In this document: positions 16,898 through 24,885 of the stretch, piece after piece | Position numbering within the stretch: position 1 is the stretch's first letter | Layout of the letters: the number at the start of each line of letters is the position of its first letter | Assembly (NCBI GenBank): GCA_945877315.1 | Contig: CAMCRP010000027.1 | Location: 1-43,025, forward strand | DNA from: an uncultured Ruminococcus sp. | GTDB lineage: Bacteria > Bacillota > Clostridia > Oscillospirales > Ruminococcaceae | DNA: 43,025 nucleotides | Direction of reading: 5' to 3' | The notes under the pieces: model-generated | Database searches by the model: none | What the model saw: only the letters and a program-made list of their open reading frames with translations | What the model was told of the DNA's origin: nothing | Position numbers and translations under genes: made by a program

Positions 16898-17446
16898 ATG
16901 GAAAATGACAAGGTCAGGGACGTGCTGAGAGCGTCCAACGAAGAGTCAAACAGGATAACAAGGGAATGTATCCAGACAGCACTTGTGGAGCTTATTGCAG
17001 CAAAGCCCTTTGACAGGATAACGGTAACTGAGCTTGTGAAACGTTCGGGCGTGTCGAGAATGTCCTTTTACAGAAATTACAAGACCAAGGAGGACGTTAT
17101 CGATGACATCTGCGCCGACCTTGAAAGACTTCTTTCGGAAAGCCTTGCGGGAAAAACTGCAGAAACCGACGCAAAGCAGTGGTTTACGTGTTTTTTCGGA
17201 AAGGTCGGAACGTATGAAAAGGAGGTTACGCTGCTTTTCAGCGAAAATATGCCGCAAAGTATGTCCTTTAAGCTGATGTGCTCGGTTATCGACGTTCTGA
17301 TGAAACTGTCCCATAAAGAGGACGAGTATATGGTTTACGCTTGGGTGGGTGCGCTGACGGGGATAGTGTTCCGCTGGCTGTCGGGGGGAATGAAGGAATC
17401 TCCCGAGGAAATGGCTGAGCTTTGCTTGTCTATGACCGCAAGATGA
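16898..17446 (+). CDS. TetR/AcrR family transcriptional regulator
   Basis: A 182-residue regulator. Residues about 16-62 form a TetR helix-turn-helix: TRECIQTALVELI, then FDRITVTELVKRSGVSRMSFYRNYKTKEDV, with the conserved FYRNYKTKE pattern. The C-terminal ligand-binding part is of the TetR_C type seen in DhaS-like regulators. ATG 16898 is chosen because AAGGAG lies about 9 nt upstream; an in-frame TTG at 16799 would add a tail unlike the family. It is divergent from the CmpB-like gene and convergent with the FMN-barrel gene. The ligand is unknown. Confidence 0.9.
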   Translation: MENDKVRDVLRASNEESNRITRECIQTALVELIAAKPFDRITVTELVKRSGVSRMSFYRNYKTKEDVIDDICADLERLLSESLAGKTAETDAKQWFTCFFGKVGTYEKEVTLLFSENMPQSMSFKLMCSVIDVLMKLSHKEDEYMVYAWVGALTGIVFRWLSGGMKESPEEMAELCLSMTAR

Positions 17447-17449
17447 ATG

Positions 17450-17905
17450 TCATTTCCACTCCTTTCGGTAGGTTTTGCTTTGAAAATCCCAATATTCCAT
17501 ATAGGGCTTGAGATTTTCATAGTCCCAGAGATAGACAAGCGTCGGCGTTATTTCCAGCAGACATTCCGTGGGGACAGATGACCATCTTTTGGCGGCTAAG
17601 GGGAAGTGCATTTTCATTGCCCGCATGAAAAATTCCTGTTCGGTGGGCTTGCCCATAATTCGGCATATGCCTTCTATGGAGAAATTTTTGAAGGAAAGTG
17701 CGGCGCCCGGGTTTTCGGAAAGCTGTTTGCATTTCAGATAGTTAATATCCGTCTGACAGTAAAATTTTCCGTCTATGATGACTGTGCTCATAGGGCGGGA
17801 GGTCACTCGGTTTTGGGCACAGGTGGAAAGCACCATAACGCTGTGACTGCCCATTATCTTCCAAAGCCGTGATGCCTGTTTTTCAAATTCGTTTATTTGC
17901 TCCAA
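17450..17905 (-). CDS. Pyridoxamine 5'-phosphate oxidase-like FMN-binding split-barrel protein
   Basis: A 151-residue protein of the PNPOx-like flavin-barrel superfamily. VMVLSTCAQNRVTSRPMST near residues 22-41, YCQTDINYLKCKQLSENP near 53-70 and AALSFKNFSIEGICRIMG near 72-89 are the usual strands around the flavin-binding groove. Related small proteins act as flavin reductases or detoxifying oxidoreductases; the substrate here is not readable. The start TTG 17905 has AAAGGAAG 6 nt upstream; upstream in-frame ATG codons lack a ribosome site. The upstream region holds TGTGACA and TGTCACA, a spaced palindrome. Confidence 0.8.
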   Translation of the reverse strand: MEQINEFEKQASRLWKIMGSHSVMVLSTCAQNRVTSRPMSTVIIDGKFYCQTDINYLKCKQLSENPGAALSFKNFSIEGICRIMGKPTEQEFFMRAMKMHFPLAAKRWSSVPTECLLEITPTLVYLWDYENLKPYMEYWDFQSKTYRKEWK

Positions 17906-17937
17906 TTTAATCTTCCTTTCGTATTTAATGGGTATAT

Positions 17938-17973
17938 TGTAACATATCAAATGTGACAGCTGTTTGTCACATT
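17938..17973. promoter_or_regulatory. Operator-like spaced palindrome upstream of the FMN-barrel gene
   Basis: TGTGACA and TGTCACA are separated by six bases, preceded by TGTAACA. The sites lie 35-65 nt upstream of the TTG start and resemble, but do not equal, the GTTACA-type sites near tetR. Confidence 0.4.
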
Positions 17974-18023
17974 TAGATTAGACCGATGTTCAAAAATACT
18001 CTTTTTTTAGTAACAAATTGTCG

Positions 18024-18052
18024 TTGATATTTGCGGATTTCTATGTTAAAAT
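18024..18052 (+). promoter_or_regulatory. Promoter for the pseudokinase gene
   Basis: TTGATA (18024-18029), a 17-nt spacer and TAAAAT (18047-18052), 54 nt before the start codon. Confidence 0.65.
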
Positions 18053-18105
18053 AAATCAGATTGATATGACTGTAAAGGATTACATAACTTGAAAGGAAGA
18101 GTTTT

Positions 18106-20022
18106 ATGAATATATGCCCGTCCTGTCTGCAAACAACAACAGGCAAAAAGTTCTGTCCCTACTGCGGTTACAGTGTTGAAAGCTATGCCCCGGAGGATCA
18201 TCATATCCCTATGCTGAAAACTATCGGCGGACGGTACAAGGTCGGTCGCTGCCTTGGTGAGGACGGCTTCTGCATTACATATACCGCTCTTGACGAAACG
18301 ACAGGTCAGAGATGCACATTAAAGGAGTTCTATCCCTCCGATATTTGCGAAAGAAAAGGCCATGATATTGACAGGCTGAATGTTGTTCCCCTTAAAGATA
18401 AGGAGGAGCTTTACGCAAAAACTTTGGAACGTGTCAAAAAGGACTCAAAGGTGCTGGCTTCTCTTGAACGCATGGAAGGCATGGTAAAGGTTCTCGGCTG
18501 CGTTTCGGAGAATAACACAGTTTACACCGCCGTTGAATTTGCCGAGGGATTTTCTACTGCGGCATATCTCAGAGAAAACGGCGGAAAGCTCCCTGCCAAC
18601 GAGGTTTTCAGGCTGATGAAGGCACCTATGGAAGCCCTTGCAAAGGTTCATAAGGCGGGCGTGTTACACCGAGGTATCAATCCCGAGCACATTGTTTTCA
18701 CCGAGGACGAAAAGATCGTACTTATCGGTTTCGGTTCTGCAAGAGATCACGACAACGGAAAGAGCCTTGCTCCCGGATATGCCGCTCCCGAGCAGTACCG
18801 ATCAAACGGTGTTGTTACCGAAGCCACAGATGTATACTCACTTTGTGCGCTCATATATTATCTGCTGACGGGCAAGCGTCCCCAGACACCCGCACAGCGT
18901 ATGAGTATGGACGAGCTTGTCAAGCCCTCCGAATTTTGCGATATTTCCGCAGTTCGTGAAAAGACGCTGCTCAAAGGTCTTGAAATTGCCGAAGGAAAGC
19001 GTATTCAAAGCGTTGATGAGCTTATAGAAGGATTTTACGGCGATGATGCCGATAATTCGGAGAATGTGGCTGAGTCTGCCGAAGAGGTAAAGGCGGAACC
19101 CGTTCCCGCAGTGATTTCCGAACCACAGCCCGAACCCAAACCCGAGCCAAAACCCGAGCCAAAGTCCGAGCCCAAGCCCGAGCCCAAGCCCGAACCCAAG
19201 CCCGAGCCAAAACCCGAGCCAAAGCCCGAGCCCAAACCCGAACCTCAGCCCGAACCCAAACCCGAGCCAAAATCCGAACCCAAGCCCGAATCCAAGCCGA
19301 AGCCTGTCGAGGAATACCGTCCTGTTCCCGAAAAGAAAAAGAGCAAGGCACCGACAGTTGTGCTGGTTTGTCTGCTGCTTGCGGGTATCGGAGTCGGCGC
19401 AATGATGTATCTGAACGGTTCATTTGGCGGGGGAGCACCTGTTGAAACTGCTCCCGTTGAAACAACGATTGTGGAAACGACTTCAGAAACTGTCCCCGAG
19501 GAAACAGAAGCCACAGAAACAACTGTTGAAGAAACCACAACAGTTTCCGAAGAAAGCGATAAATATATTGTTCCCAATCTGACGAAAATGCCGTTGAGCT
19601 ATGCTTTAAAGCAGCTTGAGTCGGAAGGAGTAGAATATCTTATTGTCGAAACTGATGAAGAAGCGTCAATGCCTCCCGAGTTTGTTGTTAAGCAGGAGCC
19701 TCCCGCAGATGTTGAGGTCCCAAAGAATGTTCCTATACGGCTGTATGTAACTAAGAACGCAGAAGCTTCGTCCGAAACAACGGTGACGGTGACAGATATT
19801 CAGCCCGCAGAAACCTCTGATGCGCAGCCTGTTGAAGCAACAATGCCCGCTTCACAGCCGACAGCACCCGATATGCCGCAAACTACACCCGCTCCTGCGG
19901 TAACTGCTGCACCTCAGACAACACCCGCAGCACCCGTTTCTACCGCACTCGCAGCAACTGCACCTGTCACAACTGCTACTGCGCCAGAGCCTATGGTTCC
20001 GCAGTCCACCCCTATGAATTAA
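18106..20022 (+). CDS. Zinc-ribbon / Ser-Thr pseudokinase with PASTA domain
   Basis: A 638-residue membrane protein. Residues 4-20 form a zinc ribbon (C4, C7, C17, C20). Residues about 43-315 have a Hanks-type kinase fold: glycine loop LGEDGFC at 50-56, Lys73 in TLKEF, and APEQY at 227-231. Key residues are lost: HRD is HRG (Gly190), the following K and N are Asn192 and His195, and DFG is GFG (Gly208). I therefore infer a pseudokinase without phosphotransfer. A Pro-Glu-Pro-Lys repeat linker (about 340-400) leads to a membrane helix (417-436), a Thr/Glu-rich spacer, one PASTA-like domain (486-552) and a Thr/Pro/Ala-rich tail. It may scaffold signalling or sense the cell wall. AAAGGAAG precedes the ATG. 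Confidence 0.88.
   Translation: MNICPSCLQTTTGKKFCPYCGYSVESYAPEDHHIPMLKTIGGRYKVGRCLGEDGFCITYTALDETTGQRCTLKEFYPSDICERKGHDIDRLNVVPLKDKEELYAKTLERVKKDSKVLASLERMEGMVKVLGCVSENNTVYTAVEFAEGFSTAAYLRENGGKLPANEVFRLMKAPMEALAKVHKAGVLHRGINPEHIVFTEDEKIVLIGFGSARDHDNGKSLAPGYAAPEQYRSNGVVTEATDVYSLCALIYYLLTGKRPQTPAQRMSMDELVKPSEFCDISAVREKTLLKGLEIAEGKRIQSVDELIEGFYGDDADNSENVAESAEEVKAEPVPAVISEPQPEPKPEPKPEPKSEPKPEPKPEPKPEPKPEPKPEPKPEPQPEPKPEPKSEPKPESKPKPVEEYRPVPEKKKSKAPTVVLVCLLLAGIGVGAMMYLNGSFGGGAPVETAPVETTIVETTSETVPEETEATETTVEETTTVSEESDKYIVPNLTKMPLSYALKQLESEGVEYLIVETDEEASMPPEFVVKQEPPADVEVPKNVPIRLYVTKNAEASSETTVTVTDIQPAETSDAQPVEATMPASQPTAPDMPQTTPAPAVTAAPQTTPAAPVSTALAATAPVTTATAPEPMVPQSTPMN
19126..19305 (+). repeat. In-frame tandem repeat coding Pro-Glu-Pro-Lys units
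   Basis: About fifteen 12-bp units of the type CCCGAGCCCAAG/CCCGAACCCAAA code for (PEPK)n with scattered Ser and Gln. They form the extended charged linker just before the membrane helix. Unit sequences vary by synonymous changes. Confidence 0.9.
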
Positions 20023-20028
20023 ATTAGG

Positions 20029-20056
20029 AAACACCCATTAATAAGTATTTCCTTAT
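20029..20056. repeat. Partial copy of the 115-bp repeat element
   Basis: Read on the minus strand, it begins TAAGGAAATACTTATTAATG and continues GGTGTTTCCTAA. This closely matches the left end of the element at 23724-23838, without the GC-rich hairpin. It directly precedes another inverted-repeat element. Confidence 0.6.
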
Positions 20057-20173
20057 ACTAATTTCCTATCATAAAGTTGACAAAAAATCCGTGCAAAAGC
20101 TTGCGTATATGGGTTTTGTGCGGATTTTGAAATCTTTGATTTTGTCTATACTTTGATTAGAAATTAGTATTAG
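20053..20173. repeat. MITE-like element, 121 bp, with terminal inverted repeats
   Basis: The left end TTATACTAATTTCCTATCAT and right end ATGATTAG-like sequence (CTTTGATTAGAAATTAGTAT) are inverted copies with a few mismatches. An inner 15-bp stem (20084-20098 with 20114-20128) sits between them. There is no open reading frame. Structure suggests a miniature inverted-repeat element (inference). Confidence 0.6.
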
Positions 20174-20181
20174 ATTTAGTG

Positions 20182-20218
20182 AAAATCCCCCGTCCTGCTG
20201 AGAACGGGGGATTTTTTA
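20182..20218 (+). terminator. Terminator between the pseudokinase and the WYL regulator
   Basis: AAAATCCCCCGT (20182-20193) pairs with ACGGGGGATTTT (20204-20215), followed by TTTATA. Symmetric tracts allow use from both sides. The full-length stop codon of the WYL gene (20216-20218) abuts it. Confidence 0.85.
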
Positions 20219-21127
20219 TATATCATTATAATTATCGGATATTTTTTTAAGAAGAAGCGAGAATTCCCGTCTGTATTCTTCGGGGGAGATTATCTACGCC
20301 TTGTCGCCGTAGGTGAGAATATATTTGTAGAATGACTGAACGTCCGACCATGTGAAGGTCATGCTAATACTTCCGTCAGGGTTTTCACGGAGCATTTCCG
20401 AACCGAATTCGTCCGCCAAACGCCATTTTACGGACTTGTCAAACAAAACCTCCGCCGTTATTCCACCGTCAGTGTGACGAAGCTTGTCACAGGTGTAAAG
20501 CGGGACGGTTCTCGGCTGACATTTTTCGCCTGTGTTCCGAAGCCCTGATATACGTGTCAGCTTGAACATTCGGTAGTCGTTCCGTGAACAGCAGTAGCCC
20601 CAAACATACCAGCTTGACCATTGAAAAATAAGGTGGTACGGCTCGAGAGTCCGCTCACTTTCGCCGCTCGGAGCAAGGTAGGTGAAGGCGATCCTTTCAC
20701 GCTTTTCCATTGCCGACTTTATCAGCTCGATTTTCTCGGAAACGGCGGATTTGTCCCACATTGAAAGGTCGATGATAATGTTATTGTCGGCGTTCACAAT
20801 GTGGTCACTGTCGGCGGAAAGCTTGTTCATCAGCTGCTTGTATCGGTTGCTTTCGCTAATGCTGTCAAGGCTGTTCAGTCCCGTTATAATGGCTTTCATT
20901 TCGTCGGAGGACAGCAGAGTTCGGTCTATGCGAAAGCCCTCCATTATGGAGATCCCGCCGCCGTTTCCCTGAGATGTGACTATCGGTATCCCTGCCATAT
21001 TTATGTCCTCAATGTCCCTGATTATAGTTCGGCGGGACACTTCAAATTTCTACGCAAGCTCTGCGGCAGTTACCTTGTCCTTTTGCAGGAGAATGGAAAG
21101 TATGCCTATAAGTCTGTCGATTTTCAT
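20216..21127 (-). pseudogene. WYL-domain transcriptional regulator interrupted by two in-frame TAG codons
   Basis: From ATG 21127 (GGAGAAG just upstream) to TAA 20216 runs a 303-codon frame, the normal length of HTH_11/WYL regulators. It is broken only by TAG at codon 26 (21050-21052) and codon 278 (20294-20296). The first sits inside the DNA-binding domain (ELA-stop-KFEVSRRTI), where relatives have ELAEKFEVSRRT. The second precedes the C-terminal tail IISPEEYRREFSLLLKKI, where relatives have Glu. A WYL domain is visible near residues 140-220 (RIAFTYLAPSGE, WYVWGYCCSRNDYRMFKLTRI). Both TAGs are one base from GAG. Either this is a pseudogene or TAG is read through. It lies 15 nt after the AEC gene and is probably co-transcribed. 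Confidence 0.82.
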
Positions 21128-21142
21128 AATGCTTCTCCGTTT

Positions 21143-22108
21143 TTACTGTGAAATATATCCGAAAAATCTCATAATAAATATCCAGAATGTGAGTGTCACC
21201 GATGAAAGCAAGGTTGTTGCGGCAATAACGCTTGATGTGAGAACGCCGTCATTTTTCATGTTTTTCGCCATTATATAGCAGGACGGCGTGGTGGGGGAAC
21301 CCAGCATTATTACCAGCGCAAGCAATGCGTCATCACGGAAGCCAAGATTTACGGCAATTAACAGGAACACTGCGGGCAGCACAATAAGCTTCACCGCCGA
21401 GCAGACCGCCGTTGGAACTATTTTTGCAATTGCTTTTCTGCCCTCAAAGGACGCTCCTATCACTATCAGTGAAAGGGGAGTGGCGATTGCCGCCAGATTG
21501 TCTATGGTCTTAACGCATATCTGCGGCAGCCAGTCGTAAATATGTATCAGAGAGCCGACAGAACCCACAACTATACCTATTATAATGGGATTTTTGACAA
21601 TGCCGACAGCGGCTTTTTTGATTTTTTCGCTTTTATTGCTGATGCTCTGTGCGTCCTCCGCTTCAAAGGTCAGCACCGTTACCGCATAGATGTTGTAAAG
21701 GGGAACACAGCCGATGATTATCATGGGAATGTCGCCCGCCGTGCCGTAAATGTTCATCATAAATGCAAAGCCCATGACAGCCACGGAGCTTCGGTATGCC
21801 GCCTGAACAAATGCGCCGATTATGGACTTATCCTTGATAAACAGTCTTGCGCATATCCAGATAGCGATAAATGCAATGGTGGTGATAATTGCACTGTACA
21901 GAACAAGATCAAGGTCAAAATCGGAAACAATATCCGTTTTCGCCAGATCCTTGAACACCATTACAGGCAGGCAGACATTGAAGATAAACTTATTTGCGGA
22001 GGAGATAAACCCGTCGCTGAACATTCCTTTTCTGTTTAAAAGATAGCCTATAACGATGACCAGAAAGACGGGAACTGTGGCGTTAAGGCTGTATATCAGG
22101 CTGTCCAT
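21143..22108 (-). CDS. AEC-family transporter (auxin efflux carrier-like)
   Basis: A 321-residue protein with about ten membrane helices of the AEC/bile-acid-carrier fold. It begins with SLNATVPVFLVIVIGYLLNR, contains NKFIFNVCLPVMVFKDLAKT, and later has TPLSLIVIGASFEG and LGSPTTPSCYIMAKN; the conserved N-terminal NxxxPxxxF and the discontinuous-helix prolines are evident. Bacterial members move small organic acids such as malate; the substrate is not readable. ATG 22108 has GGAGG 7 nt upstream, so the longer in-frame version is not used. It is upstream of the interrupted WYL regulator in one transcript. Confidence 0.9.
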   Translation of the reverse strand: MDSLIYSLNATVPVFLVIVIGYLLNRKGMFSDGFISSANKFIFNVCLPVMVFKDLAKTDIVSDFDLDLVLYSAIITTIAFIAIWICARLFIKDKSIIGAFVQAAYRSSVAVMGFAFMMNIYGTAGDIPMIIIGCVPLYNIYAVTVLTFEAEDAQSISNKSEKIKKAAVGIVKNPIIIGIVVGSVGSLIHIYDWLPQICVKTIDNLAAIATPLSLIVIGASFEGRKAIAKIVPTAVCSAVKLIVLPAVFLLIAVNLGFRDDALLALVIMLGSPTTPSCYIMAKNMKNDGVLTSSVIAATTLLSSVTLTFWIFIMRFFGYISQ

Positions 22109-22194
22109 GGGTATTACCTCCGATAATATGATAGGATTTATTATACCACTTAATTTTTGACATTTGATATTGAAAATGTTTGGATTTTGTGTAT

Positions 22195-22235
22195 GCAAAT
22201 AAAATCCCTGTCCCACTTTTGCAGGACAGGGAAAA
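22195..22235 (-). terminator. Terminator of the GH26-like gene
   Basis: CCCTGTCC and GGACAGGG (22206-22213, 22224-22231) pair around an 8-10-nt loop; on the minus strand GATTTTATTT follows. Confidence 0.8.
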
Positions 22236-22252
22236 CGAAGTATGATAAAAAA

Positions 22253-23689
22253 TTATTTCTCCACAGGTTCAAATTCAATTCTTATCTTAGGCAGCTTTTC
22301 AATAGTTGTATAGTAGTTTTCTGCCCAGTCTGCGCCTTGAGAGGGATCGTTTTCACCGCTTGCGGGAGGTGCGAACAGCTTGAGAGTCATATCGCAGGCA
22401 CCGTCAAGGGGCTTCTCGTAGAATGCGCTCATGAGGTCGATAGTCTTAGCCTTGGGGGACTTGTAGAACCATTTGCCGTTGATTTCAAGCATATAGTTGC
22501 CGTCGTCCTCAAAGGTCACCTCGCAGAAATGAGGATTCTTCTCAAAATGCAGGGGGATAGCCAGACCGTCAGCGTCCTCGGAACCGCCCCAGCGAAGGGT
22601 AACGGGCAGAGTGATTTCATCGGACTGCTTCATTTCGGGCAGGAACCAATCGGAGTGAATGATCTCCTTGTAGGTTTTCATAAGGGGCTGTTCAATGCCC
22701 ACATCGGGATTGTTGGGATCCTCAATCTCCAGACCAAGGCGTCCTCTGTCCCTGAACTGATACATTGTAAATGATGTGAACCATTCAGCCTTTTCATTTA
22801 CGAGAATGTCGCAGAACTCCTTTACCATTTCAGCCTGATCGTATGCGCCTGTAACATCTCCGTCAGCGTTAAATTCAGCCATGCTCATAGGCTTTCCGAC
22901 ACCGCCGTTCAGGAACTTGAAACGCTCGTAGCTGCGCTTTGTCTTTTCGTAGGTTTCTCTGACACTGCTTCTGGAATGGGAAGTGCCGCCCTTCAAAGCA
23001 ACGTCATAAGGCCAGCCCCAGTGGAGAGCCATATATTTGTCAACGCTCCACATATCGGCAGCGGGAACAGTAACCTTGAACTCTTCCTCCATCTCCATTT
23101 CTTCCTTGGAGAGATCCTCAATGCCGCCTATGCACATAAGTGTCTTGACATTGGGAGCATATTCGTGGATAATATCGGTGAAATGTACGAAGAAATCTGC
23201 TATCTCCTTGTAAGTAGCACGCTTTGTGAAGGAGAACCAATTTCCCGTTGCCTCGTGGTTTATACGGAGTATCATACGTCCGAAACGGCTGAGATCCTTT
23301 GCAATAGCGATAAGGTGGTCGTCGGAAACGTTGGGGTCAACAGTAAGTGTAAGGGTAACGTCCTGACCGTGTCTGCGGACATCTCTCATACAGGTGAACG
23401 GCTCGTCGTCGAGATTTCCGTTCAGACCGCCCTTGTAGGTGAAATAGTCGTCATAGGGGTAGTCCCACTGGAAGGAAACGTTAGCGTCCTTCATGACCTC
23501 GGAAATTCTGCCGGGCCACTGCTCGTCAAGGGGATAGTAGCAGTACATCAGGGAGATGGAACGGTGGGGTCTGCCCATTTTGTGAAGAATGTAGTCCTGA
23601 TTTACATATTCTCCTCTTTCGCTGCCGTCACCCAGATCGACAGCACATTTTGCCTTGCCCATATGCAGCTTGTAGATTTTTTCGCTCAT
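22253..23689 (-). CDS. Cytoplasmic GH26-like glycoside hydrolase
   Basis: A 478-residue protein without a signal peptide. The core from about residue 45 to 350 looks like a (beta/alpha)8 barrel of clan GH-A. RMILRINHEATGNWFSF (138-154) matches the acid/base region of GH26 mannanase-type enzymes (His145, Glu146), and KPMSMAEFNADGD (266-278) supplies a plausible nucleophile Glu272. A beta-rich C-terminal region of about 110 residues (from near 365) resembles an accessory domain. Substrate may be an imported mannan- or glucan-derived oligosaccharide (inference). GGAGGTAAAAAT precedes the start. It is monocistronic, with a terminator downstream and a repeat element upstream. Confidence 0.7.
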   Translation of the reverse strand: MSEKIYKLHMGKAKCAVDLGDGSERGEYVNQDYILHKMGRPHRSISLMYCYYPLDEQWPGRISEVMKDANVSFQWDYPYDDYFTYKGGLNGNLDDEPFTCMRDVRRHGQDVTLTLTVDPNVSDDHLIAIAKDLSRFGRMILRINHEATGNWFSFTKRATYKEIADFFVHFTDIIHEYAPNVKTLMCIGGIEDLSKEEMEMEEEFKVTVPAADMWSVDKYMALHWGWPYDVALKGGTSHSRSSVRETYEKTKRSYERFKFLNGGVGKPMSMAEFNADGDVTGAYDQAEMVKEFCDILVNEKAEWFTSFTMYQFRDRGRLGLEIEDPNNPDVGIEQPLMKTYKEIIHSDWFLPEMKQSDEITLPVTLRWGGSEDADGLAIPLHFEKNPHFCEVTFEDDGNYMLEINGKWFYKSPKAKTIDLMSAFYEKPLDGACDMTLKLFAPPASGENDPSQGADWAENYYTTIEKLPKIRIEFEPVEK

Positions 23690-23723
23690 ATTTTTACCTC
23701 CGAAATTTTTGTTTTGATGTGTT

Positions 23724-23838
23724 TAGGAAAATACTGATTAATGGGTGTTCCCCCGCCTTCGGCGGGGGAACACCCACCTAGATACGTCACTTAGGCAACA
23801 AGAAAAGTAGAAATGTCTATTTAATCAGCAGTTCCTTA
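23724..23838. repeat. MITE-like element, 115 bp, with GC-rich central hairpin
   Basis: Terminal inverted repeats: TAGGAAAATACTGATTAA (23724-23741) and TTAATCAGCAGTTCCTTA (23821-23838). Next to the left end is a perfect 15-bp stem (23743-23757 with 23761-23775) with a TTC loop. There is no reading frame. A partial copy of the left end is at 20029-20056 and a shorter match near 15316-15333. Confidence 0.65.
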
Positions 23839-23963
23839 GAAAACGATTACAAAGTATACTTACAGTTTACAGCATAATCGGAAATTTGTCAATAGAGAAA
23901 ATGAAAATTTTTAGAGGTTTTATGAAAATAGGACAGACAATATTTCAGTCTGTCCCGTTCATA

Positions 23964-24731
23964 TCAATCATCTATGTAATTTGTCCTATAAACGCAGGTT
24001 TGGTCACCCTCTGCGTAAACCTTATCCATATATGATGCTATGCTTGAAACGGCATCATAGCTGATAAGCTTTTCACTTATTGCCGTATTTATGTCGGTAA
24101 ATGTACCGTCCTTATAAGCAAGCAATTGAAACATACCGCTCGGCAGTACCACATCAACATACGGGTAACAGTCGCTGTCATCATCGGGAATATCCATAAT
24201 GGGCAGTTTATATTCCATGACATCTAACGTATAGTAATCGTAGGGGCACATTACCAGCAGCATATATCCGTTATCATTTCCAAAGTAAAACTGACCTGTG
24301 ACCGTATCGGCAGATATTTCCGTGTTATCTCTTGCCGATACATATGCTGCATAATCCGAACGAATACGTCTGTCGGTTTCTCTGTCAAGAACAGTCGGCG
24401 TCATATGTATTGATTTGTTATCGCTTGTTTCTGTTGTTTCGGCTGGAGTGGAATCGGTGGTGGTTTCTGAAATTTTGTCAGTTTCGCTGCTTTCTGCCGT
24501 TGTTGTGGCAGATGGGGTGGAATCGGTCGTAGTTTCTGCGATTTTGTTAGTTTCGGTGCTTTCTGTCGTTGTTGTTTCAGATTTTATTTCTTCTGTTTCG
24601 CTGAATGTTATGATATTTACGTCAGTGTCCCCGTAAGCAGCTGCTTCGGTATTACTTGAAATGTCAGTTTCGGCGCATGATGTCATGCAGGCTGCAAGTG
24701 CAAGGACAGCAAGTGTTTTTTTGATCTGCAT
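23964..24731 (-). CDS. Thr/Ser-rich lipoprotein, unknown function
   Basis: A 255-residue exported lipoprotein. The signal peptide ends in a lipobox (MTSC, Cys19). Residues about 50-105 are a low-complexity Thr/Glu/Ser spacer with two near-identical units around ETTTDSTP. The rest is a compact domain of about 150 residues, with YFGNDNGYMLLVMCPYDYY near 150-168 and no family I recognise. It would sit on the outer face of the membrane with the spacer crossing the wall. The ATG has AAAGGAGG 8 nt upstream. The spacer DNA (24440-24600) carries the matching direct repeats. Confidence 0.75.
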   Translation of the reverse strand: MQIKKTLAVLALAACMTSCAETDISSNTEAAAYGDTDVNIITFSETEEIKSETTTTESTETNKIAETTTDSTPSATTTAESSETDKISETTTDSTPAETTETSDNKSIHMTPTVLDRETDRRIRSDYAAYVSARDNTEISADTVTGQFYFGNDNGYMLLVMCPYDYYTLDVMEYKLPIMDIPDDDSDCYPYVDVVLPSGMFQLLAYKDGTFTDINTAISEKLISYDAVSSIASYMDKVYAEGDQTCVYRTNYIDD

Positions 24732-24848
24732 AGAAAAACCTCCTTTTACTGTAGAAAAAATTCCGACAGCGGTTATTTTTCAATGCAGCTTGATTTTCGG
24801 CATTTTGTACAGCCGATAAACATCAATACTGACAAAATCTAACAAAAA

Positions 24849-24882
24849 GGCGGTACCGCCCATACCGGACAGCACCGCCGAA
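24849..24882 (-). terminator. Terminator of valS
   Basis: Read on the minus strand, GGCGGTGCTGTCC pairs with GGGCGGTACCGCC (with G-U pairs), followed by TTTTTG. Confidence 0.8.
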
Positions 24883-24885
24883 AAA

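Noticed and set aside
19022-19540. Long minus-strand frames opposite the PEPK repeat
   Set aside because: They arise from the tandem repeat read in antisense (Trp/Val/Arg and Gly/Ser repeats).
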